From positions 16,831,050 through 16,895,049 of the forward strand of contig NC_048541.1 in assembly GCF_902806685.2 (NCBI RefSeq): a DNA stretch of 64,000 nucleotides, read 5' to 3'. Under the pieces are notes generated by a model. It saw nothing but the letters and a program-made list of their open reading frames with translations, ran no database searches and was not told where the DNA came from. Both the position numbers and the translations under genes were made by a program. Position 1 is the first letter of the stretch. Each line of letters begins with the position of its first letter. The DNA is from Maniola hyperantus. Lineage: Eukaryota; Arthropoda; Insecta; Lepidoptera; Nymphalidae. This document shows, one piece after another, positions 43,027-53,279 of the stretch.

Positions 43027-44544
43027 GCAGCCATGGAGATGTGGTTTTTGACATGTTCTAATTTGCATTAGACGAAAGTCATTGTTGTGGTTACTGTTTG
43101 TTGGGTTAGTTAATGTTGTTGTTGTAATGTAAAGGTTAGCTGGTTGGTCTGGGACCGGCATGGGGATTGTGGAGCCGGTATCTAGGTAGGGACTTAGCTA
43201 GGCTGAGTTAGCGTTGTCTAGTCTCATCGGCGACATTGATATCATGACTCATAATAATTAGTGAGGGTTGCTATAGTTATTGTTGAGGGTAGTCTGTGAT
43301 ATCTCTCGTACCTAATGTGCGAGAATATTGTTAGTGCGCCCACGAAGGCTCGGTTAATCTATAAAGTTGTAATCCTGACTTATCTGTGTCAATCATCATC
43401 TTCTTCATGAAGGCAGCAGGCATATCCCGACATATTGTATGTATTTTGGTTTAGGTTTATAATAATAATAAAAGAGTTATTGGGGCTTGTCTTCAATTGC
43501 AAGCTTGCGATTACGTCTCTATTTCACGGAACCGAATTATTTCTATCGGGACTCTCGGACATTGAAGTGCTTAGAACCTGGCATGCAACAATTAAATAGG
43601 ACAGGGGAGGTAGAGGTATTGAAGAAACAACACAATATAATTTTAGTTTATTTAATTCAAATGCATTTGGTATTAATTTTATATTACAACATTGTCTTAT
43701 GGCGCTCTTCACAAAGGTCCGCGACCGGTGCTAGTATATCAGTACTATAGGTAGCGAGCAGTACAAGCACATACTTACTATATAGGAATAAGTGTTTAGA
43801 ATATTTTGTTCGCATTATTTAACCGATATGAAGCATAAATCTAGTATCATACAAAGATTAGATATGAACATTTGTGATCAAATATATTTTAAAATATTTA
43901 CATCGAGCGCTCTCACGAGTTGGCGTGCTAATACTGGCTACTACTTGCAGTGTAATGTTGTGTTCGTGATCACTCGCACTCGCGTCTCTCTGTTACACAC
44001 GCACAAACATACACAACCTGCACCAACTGCGTGGTCGCGCTTCGCACTAAGTGTTACGAAACGCCCACTAAGTATTCAAAGAAGAAATTATAAGAAAGAA
44101 ATGAGAAAGTTGTTACATCGAGCCAAAGAGACTTCTTGCACTGTGTATTATGCAAAGTTTATTTTTAAAAGGCAGGGTCTAGCCTGGCACGAGGAGTTAA
44201 GTAAAAATATAATAATTATAACCCTGCTGGCTGTTTTCTAGTTATTAGCTTTTTTAATGCTATCATTCAACGAAATATTATTAGTACCTTAACATGGCGC
44301 ATCAAATACAACACTTACTTTAGTGATCTCCCTAAACCCCATTACAAAATATTATATCAAATTTACGATAAACTTTGTAAATGGCATGCTATTATATCAA
44401 TGTTACCCGTGCCTACTGCAAGGAACCGATTTGAAAAGCTCAGTTTATTAGGGGTGGGGTAGTTTTTATTTACTAAACAATCAGACGTGGCCGTCTAGAC
44501 ACTTCCTTTTAAAATTCGTCAATTATACTTAGCTGAGCAGTTTA

Positions 44545-44990
44545 GGGGGCGTCCATAAATTACGTGAGGTGTTTTTTTTAAATTTTCTGTCCCTCCCTCC
44601 CCCCTGGTGAGATGTCGAAGATTTTATTCAACCCCCTCCCCCATCCCTCAATCTCACGTGAGATTTTTCAAAACGTGGGTTTCTTACGTAAACGCGTTGG
44701 ATTGTTATTGTAAAAAGAATAAAAAATTGCTTCGTGCTTTTATTTACTAGTTAAGACTAGTAATCAATATTGCTGAGAGTTATAAGTGTAATAAAAATTT
44801 AACAATAGAATATCTTAACCATGTACAATCTGGATAAAATGGACCAAAATTGTATTTTTTTTTGTTTCAATCAGAAAAAAATTTGCGTGATATTTGCCGA
44901 GACTCCCTCTTTCTCCAACGTAAGATTAGATGAGATTTGACTCGACCCCCTCCCCCCTTAAACATCTCACGTAATTTATGGACGCCCCCG
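44545..44990. mobile_element. MITE copy in the right arm
   Basis: This is the counterpart of 38333-38778, duplicated together with the arm. Confidence 0.85.
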
Positions 44991-45207
44991 TACTGGAAAC
45001 GAGGTGGTAAATCAAATAATTTCATTTAGAAAATAATAATACAGTTTCCCCACGAAACAATAGCTATATCGATTCGTTCATTTCTTCCATCTGCAAAACA
45101 CACGTCTTACAAAATAGTTAATGTCAAAGACGAGACTTTAGTACGCTACGTACAAAATATAACATTACATAATTACAAAAATAGCATCATCCGTTTATCC
45201 GACACGT

Positions 45208-47287
45208 CACACGTAGTGCTGCGCGTCGTCGTCCAGGCCGGCCGCGGCCCAGTCGTGCGCGCGCGGCGCCAGCAGCCCGCACAGGCCGCAGCCCAGGAAG
45301 TCGGCCAGGTTGTGGAGCGGGCCGCGCGAGAAGGGCGAGCGGCCGCCGCGCGCCTGGAAGTGGCGGTAGCGCGCGCGGTTCAGCTGCTCGTTGGTGGTCA
45401 TGCCCAGGCACACCACCAGGTACAGCTGGCAGCCGGCCAGCACCGCCACCCAGAATAGGTGGAACGCGGCGTTCAGCATCACCCACGCCAGCCACGGGCA
45501 GCACGCGGGCCACGTGGCGGGCGCGCCGGCGCAGCGCGCCTCCAGCGCGCGCCACACGCCCCACAGCATCCAGCCGCACATCAGCAGCAGGCTGCCCAGG
45601 AAGCCCACAAAGTAGCGGTGGTTGCCGGCGCCTGCAACAGAGGGCGTGAGAGCAGGCCGGGGGGAGGGAGGGGCGGCGCGGGGGCGGGCGACACTCACCG
45701 ATGCAGTTGGCGACCCAGGGGCAGTGGTGGTCGAACTTGGCCACGCAGCGGTTGCACACGGAGCAGTGCTTGGAGCGCAGCGGGCGCCGCAGCAGGCACG
45801 CGGAGCAGAAGCGCGCCGGCTCGAAGCCGCCGCCGTCCGCGCCGCCGCGCTCCGACAGCTCCACGATGGTCTGCGGGCGGCAGGGGGGTGCGGTGAGCGG
45901 GGCGGCGGGCGAGTGTCGACACACACGAGAGGGTCGACACACTCACCCGCAGCTTGTCCTGGCGCGAGGCGCGGATGACGCCGGGGTCGGAGCGCCAGGA
46001 GCGCAGGAAGGTGTACCACAGCGCCAGCGAGCACAGCAGGAAGGCGGCCGTGGCGGCGGCGCCCACGACGGGCGCCACGAACACGGCCCACGTGATGTAG
46101 AACCACAGCTTGGTGGCCAGGTACACGCTGAGCGGGAAGATGTTCTTGAGCTCGTCGTCCAGCAGCGCGTTGGTGAGGCAGTGCAGCAGCGCGAACAGCG
46201 CCGCCAGCAGCAGCGCCTTCAGCAGGTAGGCGGCGTCGGCCTCCAGCACCAGCCCCGTGAGGTAGAAGGCGAGGAACGGCACGCTCACCACGCACCACCA
46301 GCGGAACTTCTGCAACAGGAGAGTCACTGCGGACTTCAGTGACTTCAGTTTCAAATACTACTTTTTTCTGTTTAATCTGCTCGGACTCCCGCTTATGTAA
46401 GATTCGTTCGGTTCGGTGGGACATTGAATAATACTAGTTACGATTTGAAAAAAAAAACCAGCCGAATCTGCTCTACAGCAGGCTTTGCTGTTACGAACTA
46501 ATCGTAAAACATGCAGCGCCACAAGTACTTCTTTCGATCGTTATTAATTCTGACCTATTGGCGGTCGAATTCCAGAAACGAGCAACAAATCAATGTTTAA
46601 AATGAAAAACAATTATTTTCCGTTCGAAGCTCCGGGAACTGCGATCTCGGCGAGTTAGTTATCGATGTAACGATAGACAATTTTGTATACATGTATATGT
46701 CGGGATAGGCCTGCTGCCTTCATAAAGATGATGATGATGATTAATCGGATAAGTCAGGATCACAATATTTAGATTAACCGAGCCTACGTGGACGGCATGA
46801 TTTCTGTAAAAGCACGCCGGCAAATACAATTTTGTGTTCTTGCCACTAGGTCGCACTTTTGCGTTTTGTTTAATGTGAATCCGGCTACGACATATACATA
46901 ACTTCATACTACCCGTTGATATCCTAGACACCTGGAACATTTCAGATTTATTTATAAACTCGTTTAAGAGTTAGAGGCTGCGACATTCAACTCGTAAAAC
47001 AGACACTTTGGGAATCTTTATTTAGTAAACTGTAATTTTTTAAACAGTTTGAAATTTTCATATTAGCTTCGCACCGCTTAACGTCTCGCCGAGGCGAACC
47101 TCGGGACTCGTTTGCCGACAATGGCATTATTTCGTCGGCGACATGGCACATTTTGTTCAGTGCATGGGGAACACTCGCAACTCACTCTGTCGTAGGCCAG
47201 CCTGCGGAACACGTTCCTCTTTGAGGCGAGCGCGGCGTGCTCCTTGACGCGCTCCGCCACCTTGGCGCCCAGCCACAGCGCGTCGGC
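45208..47287 (-). pseudogene. Hip14: Partial Hip14 duplicate lacking the 5' half
   Basis: It carries the last 102 bp of exon 2 (47287-47186) and complete exons 3 (46310-45948), 4 (45871-45700) and 5 (45632-45208, stop at 45210-45208), with intact splice signals. Exon 1, most ankyrin repeats and the promoter are absent, because the copy is cut at 47287 by telomere repeats. The frames remain open and FDHHCPW is kept, so decay has not begun. One exon 2 codon differs from the full gene (Cys to Ser). Confidence 0.93.
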
Positions 47288-47347
47288 TAGGTTAGGTTAG
47301 GTTAGGTTAGGTTAGGTTAGGTTAGGTTAGGTTAGGTTAGGTTAGGT
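47288..47347 (+). repeat. About 12 TTAGG units capping the broken Hip14 copy
   Basis: Perfect telomere repeats begin directly at the break in Hip14 exon 2 and run to the poly(A) end of LINE copy B. The G-rich strand runs rightward, the orientation expected if the chromosome end lies to the right. Confidence 0.95.
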
Positions 47348-47618
47348 TTTTTTTTTTTTTTTTTTTTTTTTATTTTTTTTTTATAATAAGGCTAGGTTCC
47401 TCTAACGTGATTAGAGACATTGTTTGCTAAATTTTGAATCTTCCATGCCAGTTCTCGCTTTTTTACTTCTCGCACTTTCATTCTTCATACCAGTTCTTTC
47501 TTTCATACATCCTCTTTCATACGACGGGTGGGTTCCCCTCCTATGCTAGACTATTTTTTAAAGGGGTTTTTATTATTTTTATTCTATTATTTTATTTTAA
47601 TCTTTAATACAATCTTGT

Positions 47619-48489
47619 TTACAATTTCTGTCTTATTATATATATACATTTTATATGACATCGAGTTTTTTTCCATATCGAAAGGAACAGAGCCATTTGA
47701 TTTTCGTCCATGTTAATTTGCGTATTCAACAATACTAAACAACATTGGGCCTTTTTATTTGGCTCTGTTCCTTTCGTTGACCTTTCAGCTTTGATGCAGA
47801 ATAAACTTATACGTTTGCTTTGTATCAAAGCGTCTTTCCGGAGTGTCTGTTCCTCGGTCTCATGTTTTGTCTTGGCCTCCAGGTATTCTTCGACTACCTT
47901 TGAACGTCGGATCGATGCCGCACGCCGGATCCTCCTCTTTCCGGTGGCCACCTCACGCTTCAACTTCGCCAACTCCTCTGACCACCACGGCAGCGTAAGT
48001 GTATATTTTCTCCCAATTTTGGGAATTGCATGTTCGCTCGCTTCGGTCAGTGACTGCATAAGTTCGTGTATGCTATGATCTAGTTGTGTAGCTGTAGTGG
48101 TGTTTTGAATGTGTGTGACTGTAATGTTTTTGGTTTGCAAAATTTGGCCCGGTTTCTCATGAAACTGGCTCCAATTGGCTTTCCGTGTGTTATATGTTCG
48201 TGTTGTGTGCTTGATGTAGTTATATCTGACCCGTTTTAGATGTAATTTAAAAGAGATGCCGTTGTGGTCCACATTAAAAACAATTATTGCGGCCTTCACC
48301 GTACCCTCCCCGTTGTCAGCGCTTTGGAAGACCCTGGTCCCCGTCCGACCCGAAACCCTGCCCTCTCTTCCGACATACGGTTCCTGCACCAGCGCCACCT
48401 GAGCTCCGTATTTCTCCGACTCGAGCAGCAGCTCGTTTAGTGCTAGTTTTTTACGTTGTAAATTTTACCTGGAAGAAATGGAGTGCCAT
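47619..48489 (-). pseudogene. Truncated, frameshifted ORF2 of LINE copy B
   Basis: The start at 48489 matches copy A (MALHFF), but one extra base in a T-run (48463-48466) shifts the frame and gives an early stop. The body from about 48398 reads like copy A, with the same missing endonuclease core, reverse transcriptase and RNase H. Nineteen bases separate the ORF1 stop from this start codon. Confidence 0.8.
47680..47775 (-). promoter_or_regulatory. 3' hairpin of LINE copy B
   Basis: A perfect 16-bp stem (GAAAGGAACAGAGCCA with its complement) encloses a 64-base loop. The same stem is in copy A (41958-42057), and a variant stem with compensated changes is in copy D (52767-52855). In this LINE class the 3' end is recognised by the reverse transcriptase, so a recognition role is plausible. 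Confidence 0.65.
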
Positions 48490-48508
48490 GGCGTCCCCGG
48501 GTGCGCCC

Positions 48509-50173
48509 TTAGCAATAGGCCACCTTCGCCCTTGCCAGAGCGTCCCATTTCTTCCTTATCGGACAGCTATTGTCAAAACTATTGTGATCTGTCCGATCTA
48601 GTCGGCTGCTCTGGCAGTTGCAACACGTGGGTCGATCTCCAGCCTTCCACGCCGGGCACTCACTACGCAGGTGCGGACCCGTGCAGTGGCTGCAGGTGTC
48701 TACGGACGCCTCGCAGGTCCTACGACCGTGCCCGTAGCCCAGACACCTGGAGCAGGTAACCAGTGGGGACTGATCTTTAGCCACCACCCGCTGCAGATCT
48801 ATGTGGACCTTTCCCACGGCTGTGACTTGCTGCCATACTTGCGGCGACACCTGCAAAACCACATGATTCTCGAGCGGATTCCTGGCTCTTCTTCGGTACC
48901 TCACGCTTGCCCTATATTCATCGTCCGGTATCGTCCCCAGCACGTTCCCGTTTTGCCGCTTTAGGGCACCCAATATGTCCTCGTCGGTATTGATGCTAAG
49001 GACGTTTAGCAGGACTACAAGCGGATCCCTATTTTCCACCTCCTGCGTCAGGAGTGTTGGGCTGCCAGTCTTCAATTTCTCTACTACTCTAGCGAGCTCT
49101 TCTCGCGACTGGCAGCCCAGCACTACCTTTTGATCTTTGGCTTTTCTCAACCTGTCCACTCGCACGCCGGATGTCTTCGCGTTCACGGCAGTTCTTATTT
49201 TGTCAATTATGTCTTCGCTTTTGTCGTGAGCGTCGACCGAAGACACCACCATCGAGTGGAAAGATTGAGGCAGCTCCAGACCGCGTTTCCTTGGGGCGCC
49301 GGCTGCCACATTTGCGTATGTGACGGCTATCCTCTCTTGGATGTTTTTGCTGAGGTGCGACACTTGGTCTTTTAGGGCTCCCAGGTCGTCCCTGGTCGCG
49401 GACGCCACCTCCTTCTGCTGTTGCAGTTCGGATCTGACCTCCACGACCAGAGCGTCATTTGCGTGGGGCAGAGGAGCTGCACGGGCGACAGAGGCGTTCT
49501 TGTCCAGGTGAACCTTTAACAGCTTCATTTGTGCTGTGTTCTCCTGGACGAGTTTTTTGTGCTCTTCCAGCGCCCGAGTCAGCTCGGCTGCGTCACCCTT
49601 CGTGTTCGCTGCGATTTTCGCACTTGCACTCTGTTGTGTCACTTTTGGTAGCTCCTTGGGTTTATTGTGGTCGTTTCCGGTCGTTTGGGTGAGTCGGAGT
49701 CCAGCCGCCTCAGATTCTTTCACCAGGCGGTACAACTTTTCAATTGCCCAGATCACCTCGGTCTTTATTTCCGCCTTTAGGTTGCGGGAATTATTTAGCT
49801 GCAGTTTTGCTTTCATAAGACACGCTTTTGCCTCCGCAGCCCTTCCCTTTAGCTTTGTTGTTTCTGGCTCGGGGGAACCGAGCTTTTGGAATGTCTGGTC
49901 CAGAGGTGCGCCGATCCTCCGAGGCGCTGGCCCTTCACCTTGCGGTGTTTTGTCCTGCGTGCTTGGCTGAGAGGAGTTCGTTGGATCGTCCTTTGAGGGA
50001 GGCAGGCTGGGGTCGCTTACCACTGCACCCACTTCCGGTGTCTGGCCGGGCTCGACCAGTTCCTTACTTGTGTGAAGAGGCGCCTTTGCAGCGTCTAGGC
50101 TCTGCCTTGGCGTTTTTACGGGTGTCCGGAGACCCAGCATTTTATGTTGGGATGAGTATACGTCAGGGAACAA
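48509..50173 (-). CDS. ORF1 (gag-like) of LINE copy B
   Basis: This intact 554-codon frame starts MFPDVYSSQHKMLGL. The middle is rich in charged helices, possibly coiled coil. The C-terminal third has three zinc knuckles: CSRCLGYGHGRRTC, CSHCTGPHLRSEC and a third starting CCNCQSSRLDRTD. In TRAS/SART elements ORF1 protein packages the RNA and directs it to telomeres. The last 240 residues are nearly identical to ORF1 of copy D, while the first 300 are unrelated to it, so the gene is a mosaic. It is the only intact protein this deleted family encodes. Confidence 0.88.
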   Translation of the reverse strand: MFPDVYSSQHKMLGLRTPVKTPRQSLDAAKAPLHTSKELVEPGQTPEVGAVVSDPSLPPSKDDPTNSSQPSTQDKTPQGEGPAPRRIGAPLDQTFQKLGSPEPETTKLKGRAAEAKACLMKAKLQLNNSRNLKAEIKTEVIWAIEKLYRLVKESEAAGLRLTQTTGNDHNKPKELPKVTQQSASAKIAANTKGDAAELTRALEEHKKLVQENTAQMKLLKVHLDKNASVARAAPLPHANDALVVEVRSELQQQKEVASATRDDLGALKDQVSHLSKNIQERIAVTYANVAAGAPRKRGLELPQSFHSMVVSSVDAHDKSEDIIDKIRTAVNAKTSGVRVDRLRKAKDQKVVLGCQSREELARVVEKLKTGSPTLLTQEVENRDPLVVLLNVLSINTDEDILGALKRQNGNVLGTIPDDEYRASVRYRRRARNPLENHVVLQVSPQVWQQVTAVGKVHIDLQRVVAKDQSPLVTCSRCLGYGHGRRTCEASVDTCSHCTGPHLRSECPAWKAGDRPTCCNCQSSRLDRTDHNSFDNSCPIRKKWDALARAKVAYC

Positions 50174-50211
50174 AGAAAATCAAGTTTAACCTAGCCTTGT
50201 CAACGAAATGT

Positions 50212-50605
50212 TAGGTGTAAAGGGCCTGTAATCTCGGTTAATTTATGGAGGTGTAAAGGGCCTACCTTCGTCAATTTATACCTATACTATTGGGTGGTGT
50301 AAAAGCCACCCAAGTCAATGAAATACTAAAACTAGTTATACAATTTAAGACTAGGTTGGGCAGTGTAAAAGCTGCTCAAGTCGATAATATGCTAGACAAA
50401 AGTATCAGAAACTAATTTGAGCAGTGTAAAAAGCTGCTCAAGTCAATAAACTTAAACTGAGTGTAGATTTAAAACTAGTTTGAGCAGTGTAAAAAGCTGC
50501 CCAAGTCAAGTTGCTATTACAATACAACGGGAGTTTTGTCCAATTTTACTTAAAACTACTTTAAACAAGTTTGAAAAAGTTGGAGGTGTAAGGGGCCTCC
50601 AACTG
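50212..50605 (-). promoter_or_regulatory. Hairpin array in the 5' UTR of LINE copy B
   Basis: At least five short hairpins have differing stems around a constant loop. Written on the plus strand, the loop begins TGTAAA or TGTAAG. Stems: GGGTGG/CCACCC (50292-50311), GGGCAG/CTGCTC (50358-50377), GAGCAG/CTGCTC (50419-50439), GAGCAG/CTGCCC (50482-50502) and GTTGGAGG/CCTCCAAC (50579-50603). Two weaker ones lie near 50212 and 50250. Confidence 0.75.
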
Positions 50606-50679
50606 TCAAAAGCCTACTACTGACTAACTAGCAGTCAAAATCTGCTTAGTCAAAAAACTACTTTCGCTGCTTGGTAGAG

Positions 50680-51510
50680 ATTGACTCTACCTTGACTCTA
50701 GCTAGAGCCGCCCGTCCAGTACCGATCGATAGCCCTCGTCGTGGGCTGGTCAGCCGTGAAAACCGCAGTTCTCTACGACCAACGGTTGCCGGGATATCCA
50801 ACTTTTAAAATTTTTCAAGATGGCGGACTTAATTGTTGCCTGGATCTTCTAAATTCAATATCTCGGGAACCGCCGGTCGCAGAGATGTGTGCGACGGCTC
50901 TCCGTGCTTGTCTCGTTACAAGCTATGTGTTCACCGATACCGGCTCTAGGGTTTAGGTACAGACTCTACCTAGAGTCCAGAACCGGCACCTGCGGTAGAG
51001 CTCACCACGATTTCGTCAACCTAATCCTAATTACAAACAGTCTCCGCGATTTTGTAGAGCTCAACTCCACTTTGACCCTGGGTAGAGTCGCCCTTCTGGT
51101 GTCAGTAGATAGCCCTTGAGGAGGGCTAGTCAACAAAGAAAACCGCTACGCGCTACGACCAATAGTTCCCGAGATATCCAACTTTAAGTTTTTTCAAGAT
51201 GGCCGACCAAACTGTTGCCTATGTCTAGACTGAACTTTGAAAATTAATATCTCGGGAACTACCGGGCGGATATATGCGTGCGACGGCTCGCCGTGGTCGT
51301 CTTTTTACAGGCTATGTGTTAACCGGACTAAAAAACCAGGTTAGGGGGTCGACTCTATCCAGGGTCCCAAGCCGGTACAAGTTGTTGAGCTCGCCACGAT
51401 AGGGTGCCCAAAGGAAACCGCAGCCCTTAGCGCCGTCTCAGACCGAAGTTATGCCCTTTTGAAGTTTTCCAAGATGGCCGCCAATATGGCCGCCACTTTG
51501 GACAGAAGGC
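50680..51510 (-). repeat. Monomer-like repeats in the 5' UTR of LINE copy B
   Basis: Two diverged units of about 375 bp repeat the order 'tagccct(c/t)g...gggctggtca', 'aaaaccgc', 'cga(c)caa..gttgccgggatatccaactt', 'tttttcaagatggc(g/c)gac' and 'aatatctcgggaac'. A third, partial unit lies at 51410-51510 ('aagatggccgcc'). Tandem 5' monomers serve as promoters in some LINEs; that role is inferred. Confidence 0.6.
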
Positions 51511-52475
51511 CCAATTTCGGCAGTTTTCAACCTAAACTGCCCGTGTTTGGGCTTGTTTGATAGGTCTTATAAAGACCTATTCAATTTCGTTAATGGGGTA
51601 GTTGTATGAGCAACCCCCGATTTTTAGGGGTTGAAAAACCTTAAGTTTTTAACTAAATTCACAATTAAAATTACTTATAAAAAATTTTTGAAACTAGCGA
51701 TAATTTACAGGGCCTAACCTATCTAAATACTATTTTTACCGATTAGTTGCAGAGCTGTTGCACCCTTATTTCAACAACCACGTGTCAACCCCTAAATTTC
51801 AAAAAATCGTAACTTAAAAATTACTGAGCAAAAAATTTTGAAATTTAGAATACAAATAAAGTTAATTGATCTTTACAATTTAACCAAAAATAAAGGGGGG
51901 GGTGTCGATCTAGATTTTAGTGAAATTAATTTTGAAATTTTTATAAAACTTTAGAGTGCAATAACTCTGCAACCACTTAACTTTAGTAGACGCTCGATGT
52001 GTCGCCGAGCAGCTCACGTTGTACTCCGTTGATAGAGGCAGGCAGCAGCGCCCTCTGATGTCGGGAAGTACAAACACGTGGCCACGTGGTTTTCAGTTTT
52101 TCCGTGTTTTCTCCGCGCGCATGCGCGGAAAAAATCCAAGTGAGGTGTCCCCTTGTAGAGCTCGGTGAGGCGCGTCGAACGGCGTAGTGAAAGTGGTAGG
52201 TCGTCGATCGTATTTAGGCAGCGTTCGCCGTCAAAGTTTGAAATTTTTCAAACTTTGCGGTTTTTCGATCGCTGCACTTCCAGTTTTGCACCGATTTTCA
52301 ATCACTTTTCGCCACTTTATAGCACTCACCGAGGCGCAACTTTTAACGTATCGCACTTGTTATTCCGTTGCGAAAAACCCACTTTTTCGAATTTTTTAAA
52401 CTTTAAAATTGCCCGGAGCGACACAAAAACACCTTGTACGCGTGCGCTACCGACTGCGGGGGGCGGCAGACAGTG
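51511..52475 (-). other. Distal 5' UTR of LINE copy B
   Basis: It contains AT-rich segments and then a GC-rich terminal part (about 51980-52475) with a very similar tone to the left-over 5' UTR of copy D (63700-64000). It ends at TTAGG repeats. No open frame with recognisable domains was found. Confidence 0.6.
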
Positions 52476-52594
52476 GGTTAGGTTAGGTTAGGTTAGGTTA
52501 GGTTAGGTTAGGTTAGGTTAGGTTAGGTTAGGTTAGGTTAGGTTAGGTTAGGTTAGGTTAGGTTAGGTTAGGTTAGGTTAGGTTAGGTTAGGTT

Positions 52595-52598
<4 letters not shown>
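52476..52598 (+). repeat. About 24 TTAGG telomere-repeat units
   Basis: This is an uninterrupted TTAGG array between the 5' end of LINE copy B and the poly(A) end of copy D. Confidence 0.97.
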
Positions 52599-52652
<54 letters not shown>

Positions 52653-52766
52653 ACTAAATAGATCTTTTCGGATTCTATTTAGGCAGCTTCTTCCCCTGAC
52701 ATAATGTCAGAGACCTTTTTTAGTTTTAGTTTTATCACACTGTACGAACTTCGCGACTGTTTGAAA

Positions 52767-52855
52767 GGAACAGAACAGTTTGATTTGGACCCATGTTAAT
52801 CGTCGTATTCTATAATACTGGACAACATTGTGTCCTTGTCACCCTGTTCTGTTCC
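52767..52855 (-). promoter_or_regulatory. 3' hairpin of LINE copy D
   Basis: The 12-bp stem GGAACAGAACAG with CTGTTCTGTTCC occupies the same place as the stem in copies A and B. Five positions differ, and both sides changed together, so pairing is kept. One side of the stem overlaps the last codons of ORF2. Confidence 0.65.
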
Positions 52856-53279
52856 TCTTAATAGCTATTCCTGCTATTTTAGAGCAAAATAGCAGGAATA
52901 AGCTCCGACTTGCGTCGCACTCCAGAATGGCGGGGACGGAGTCCCTACACAGTTCCACCCTAATTTGTTGGTGGAGGTCCTCTCGGATTCGGCTGTGCTG
53001 TGGACAGTCGATGAGTAAGTGCAATATTGATTCATTGACCGTTTCATCACAGACACAGCCAGGACCGTCTTTACACTTAAACCTGTGTAGGTACTCCGAA
53101 AACCCGCCATGTCCGCTGAATATTTGGACCAAAAGGGGTGTGAGCTTAATTTTCTTCAAAATTTTATGTGCCTTTTCAACTGACGGCAGGAAGGTCTTGG
53201 TCACGGACGCCGTCACACCCTCCCTGTAACGCTCAGACCATTTCATGACAGTGTCCTCCCTTATGGATCTCTTTATATA

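Larger units (their letters stand above)
43027..47287 (-). repeat. Right arm of the large inverted duplication
   Basis: It is the reverse complement of 35605-40296 except for single-base differences and the absence of the 144-bp expansion. The outer end stops inside Hip14 exon 2 at 47287 and is followed at once by TTAGG repeats. The inner end abuts a LINE 3' fragment. Confidence 0.97.
47348..52475 (-). mobile_element. Telomere-associated LINE copy B, full length, RT-deleted
   Basis: From 5' to 3' on the minus strand it has a 2.3-kb 5' UTR (52475-50174), ORF1 (50173-48509), a shortened ORF2 (48489-47619), a 3' UTR with a hairpin (47680-47695 with 47760-47775) and poly(A). TTAGG repeats flank both ends. 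ORF1 zinc knuckles, APE-type endonuclease remnants and TTAGG targeting place it with the telomere-repeat-specific LINEs of the R1 group (TRAS/SART), known from silkworm. Having a complete 5' end, it is a full-length product of a family that lacks its own reverse transcriptase. Confidence 0.85.

Noticed and set aside
45187..46424. A second, independent gene in the right arm
   Set aside because: It is the same Hip14 exons in inverted copy without 5' exons. Treated as a partial duplicate.
47288..52598. A true chromosome terminus inside the window
   Set aside because: The TTAGG blocks are short and each is followed by more sequence, so they are internal or subterminal, not the physical end.
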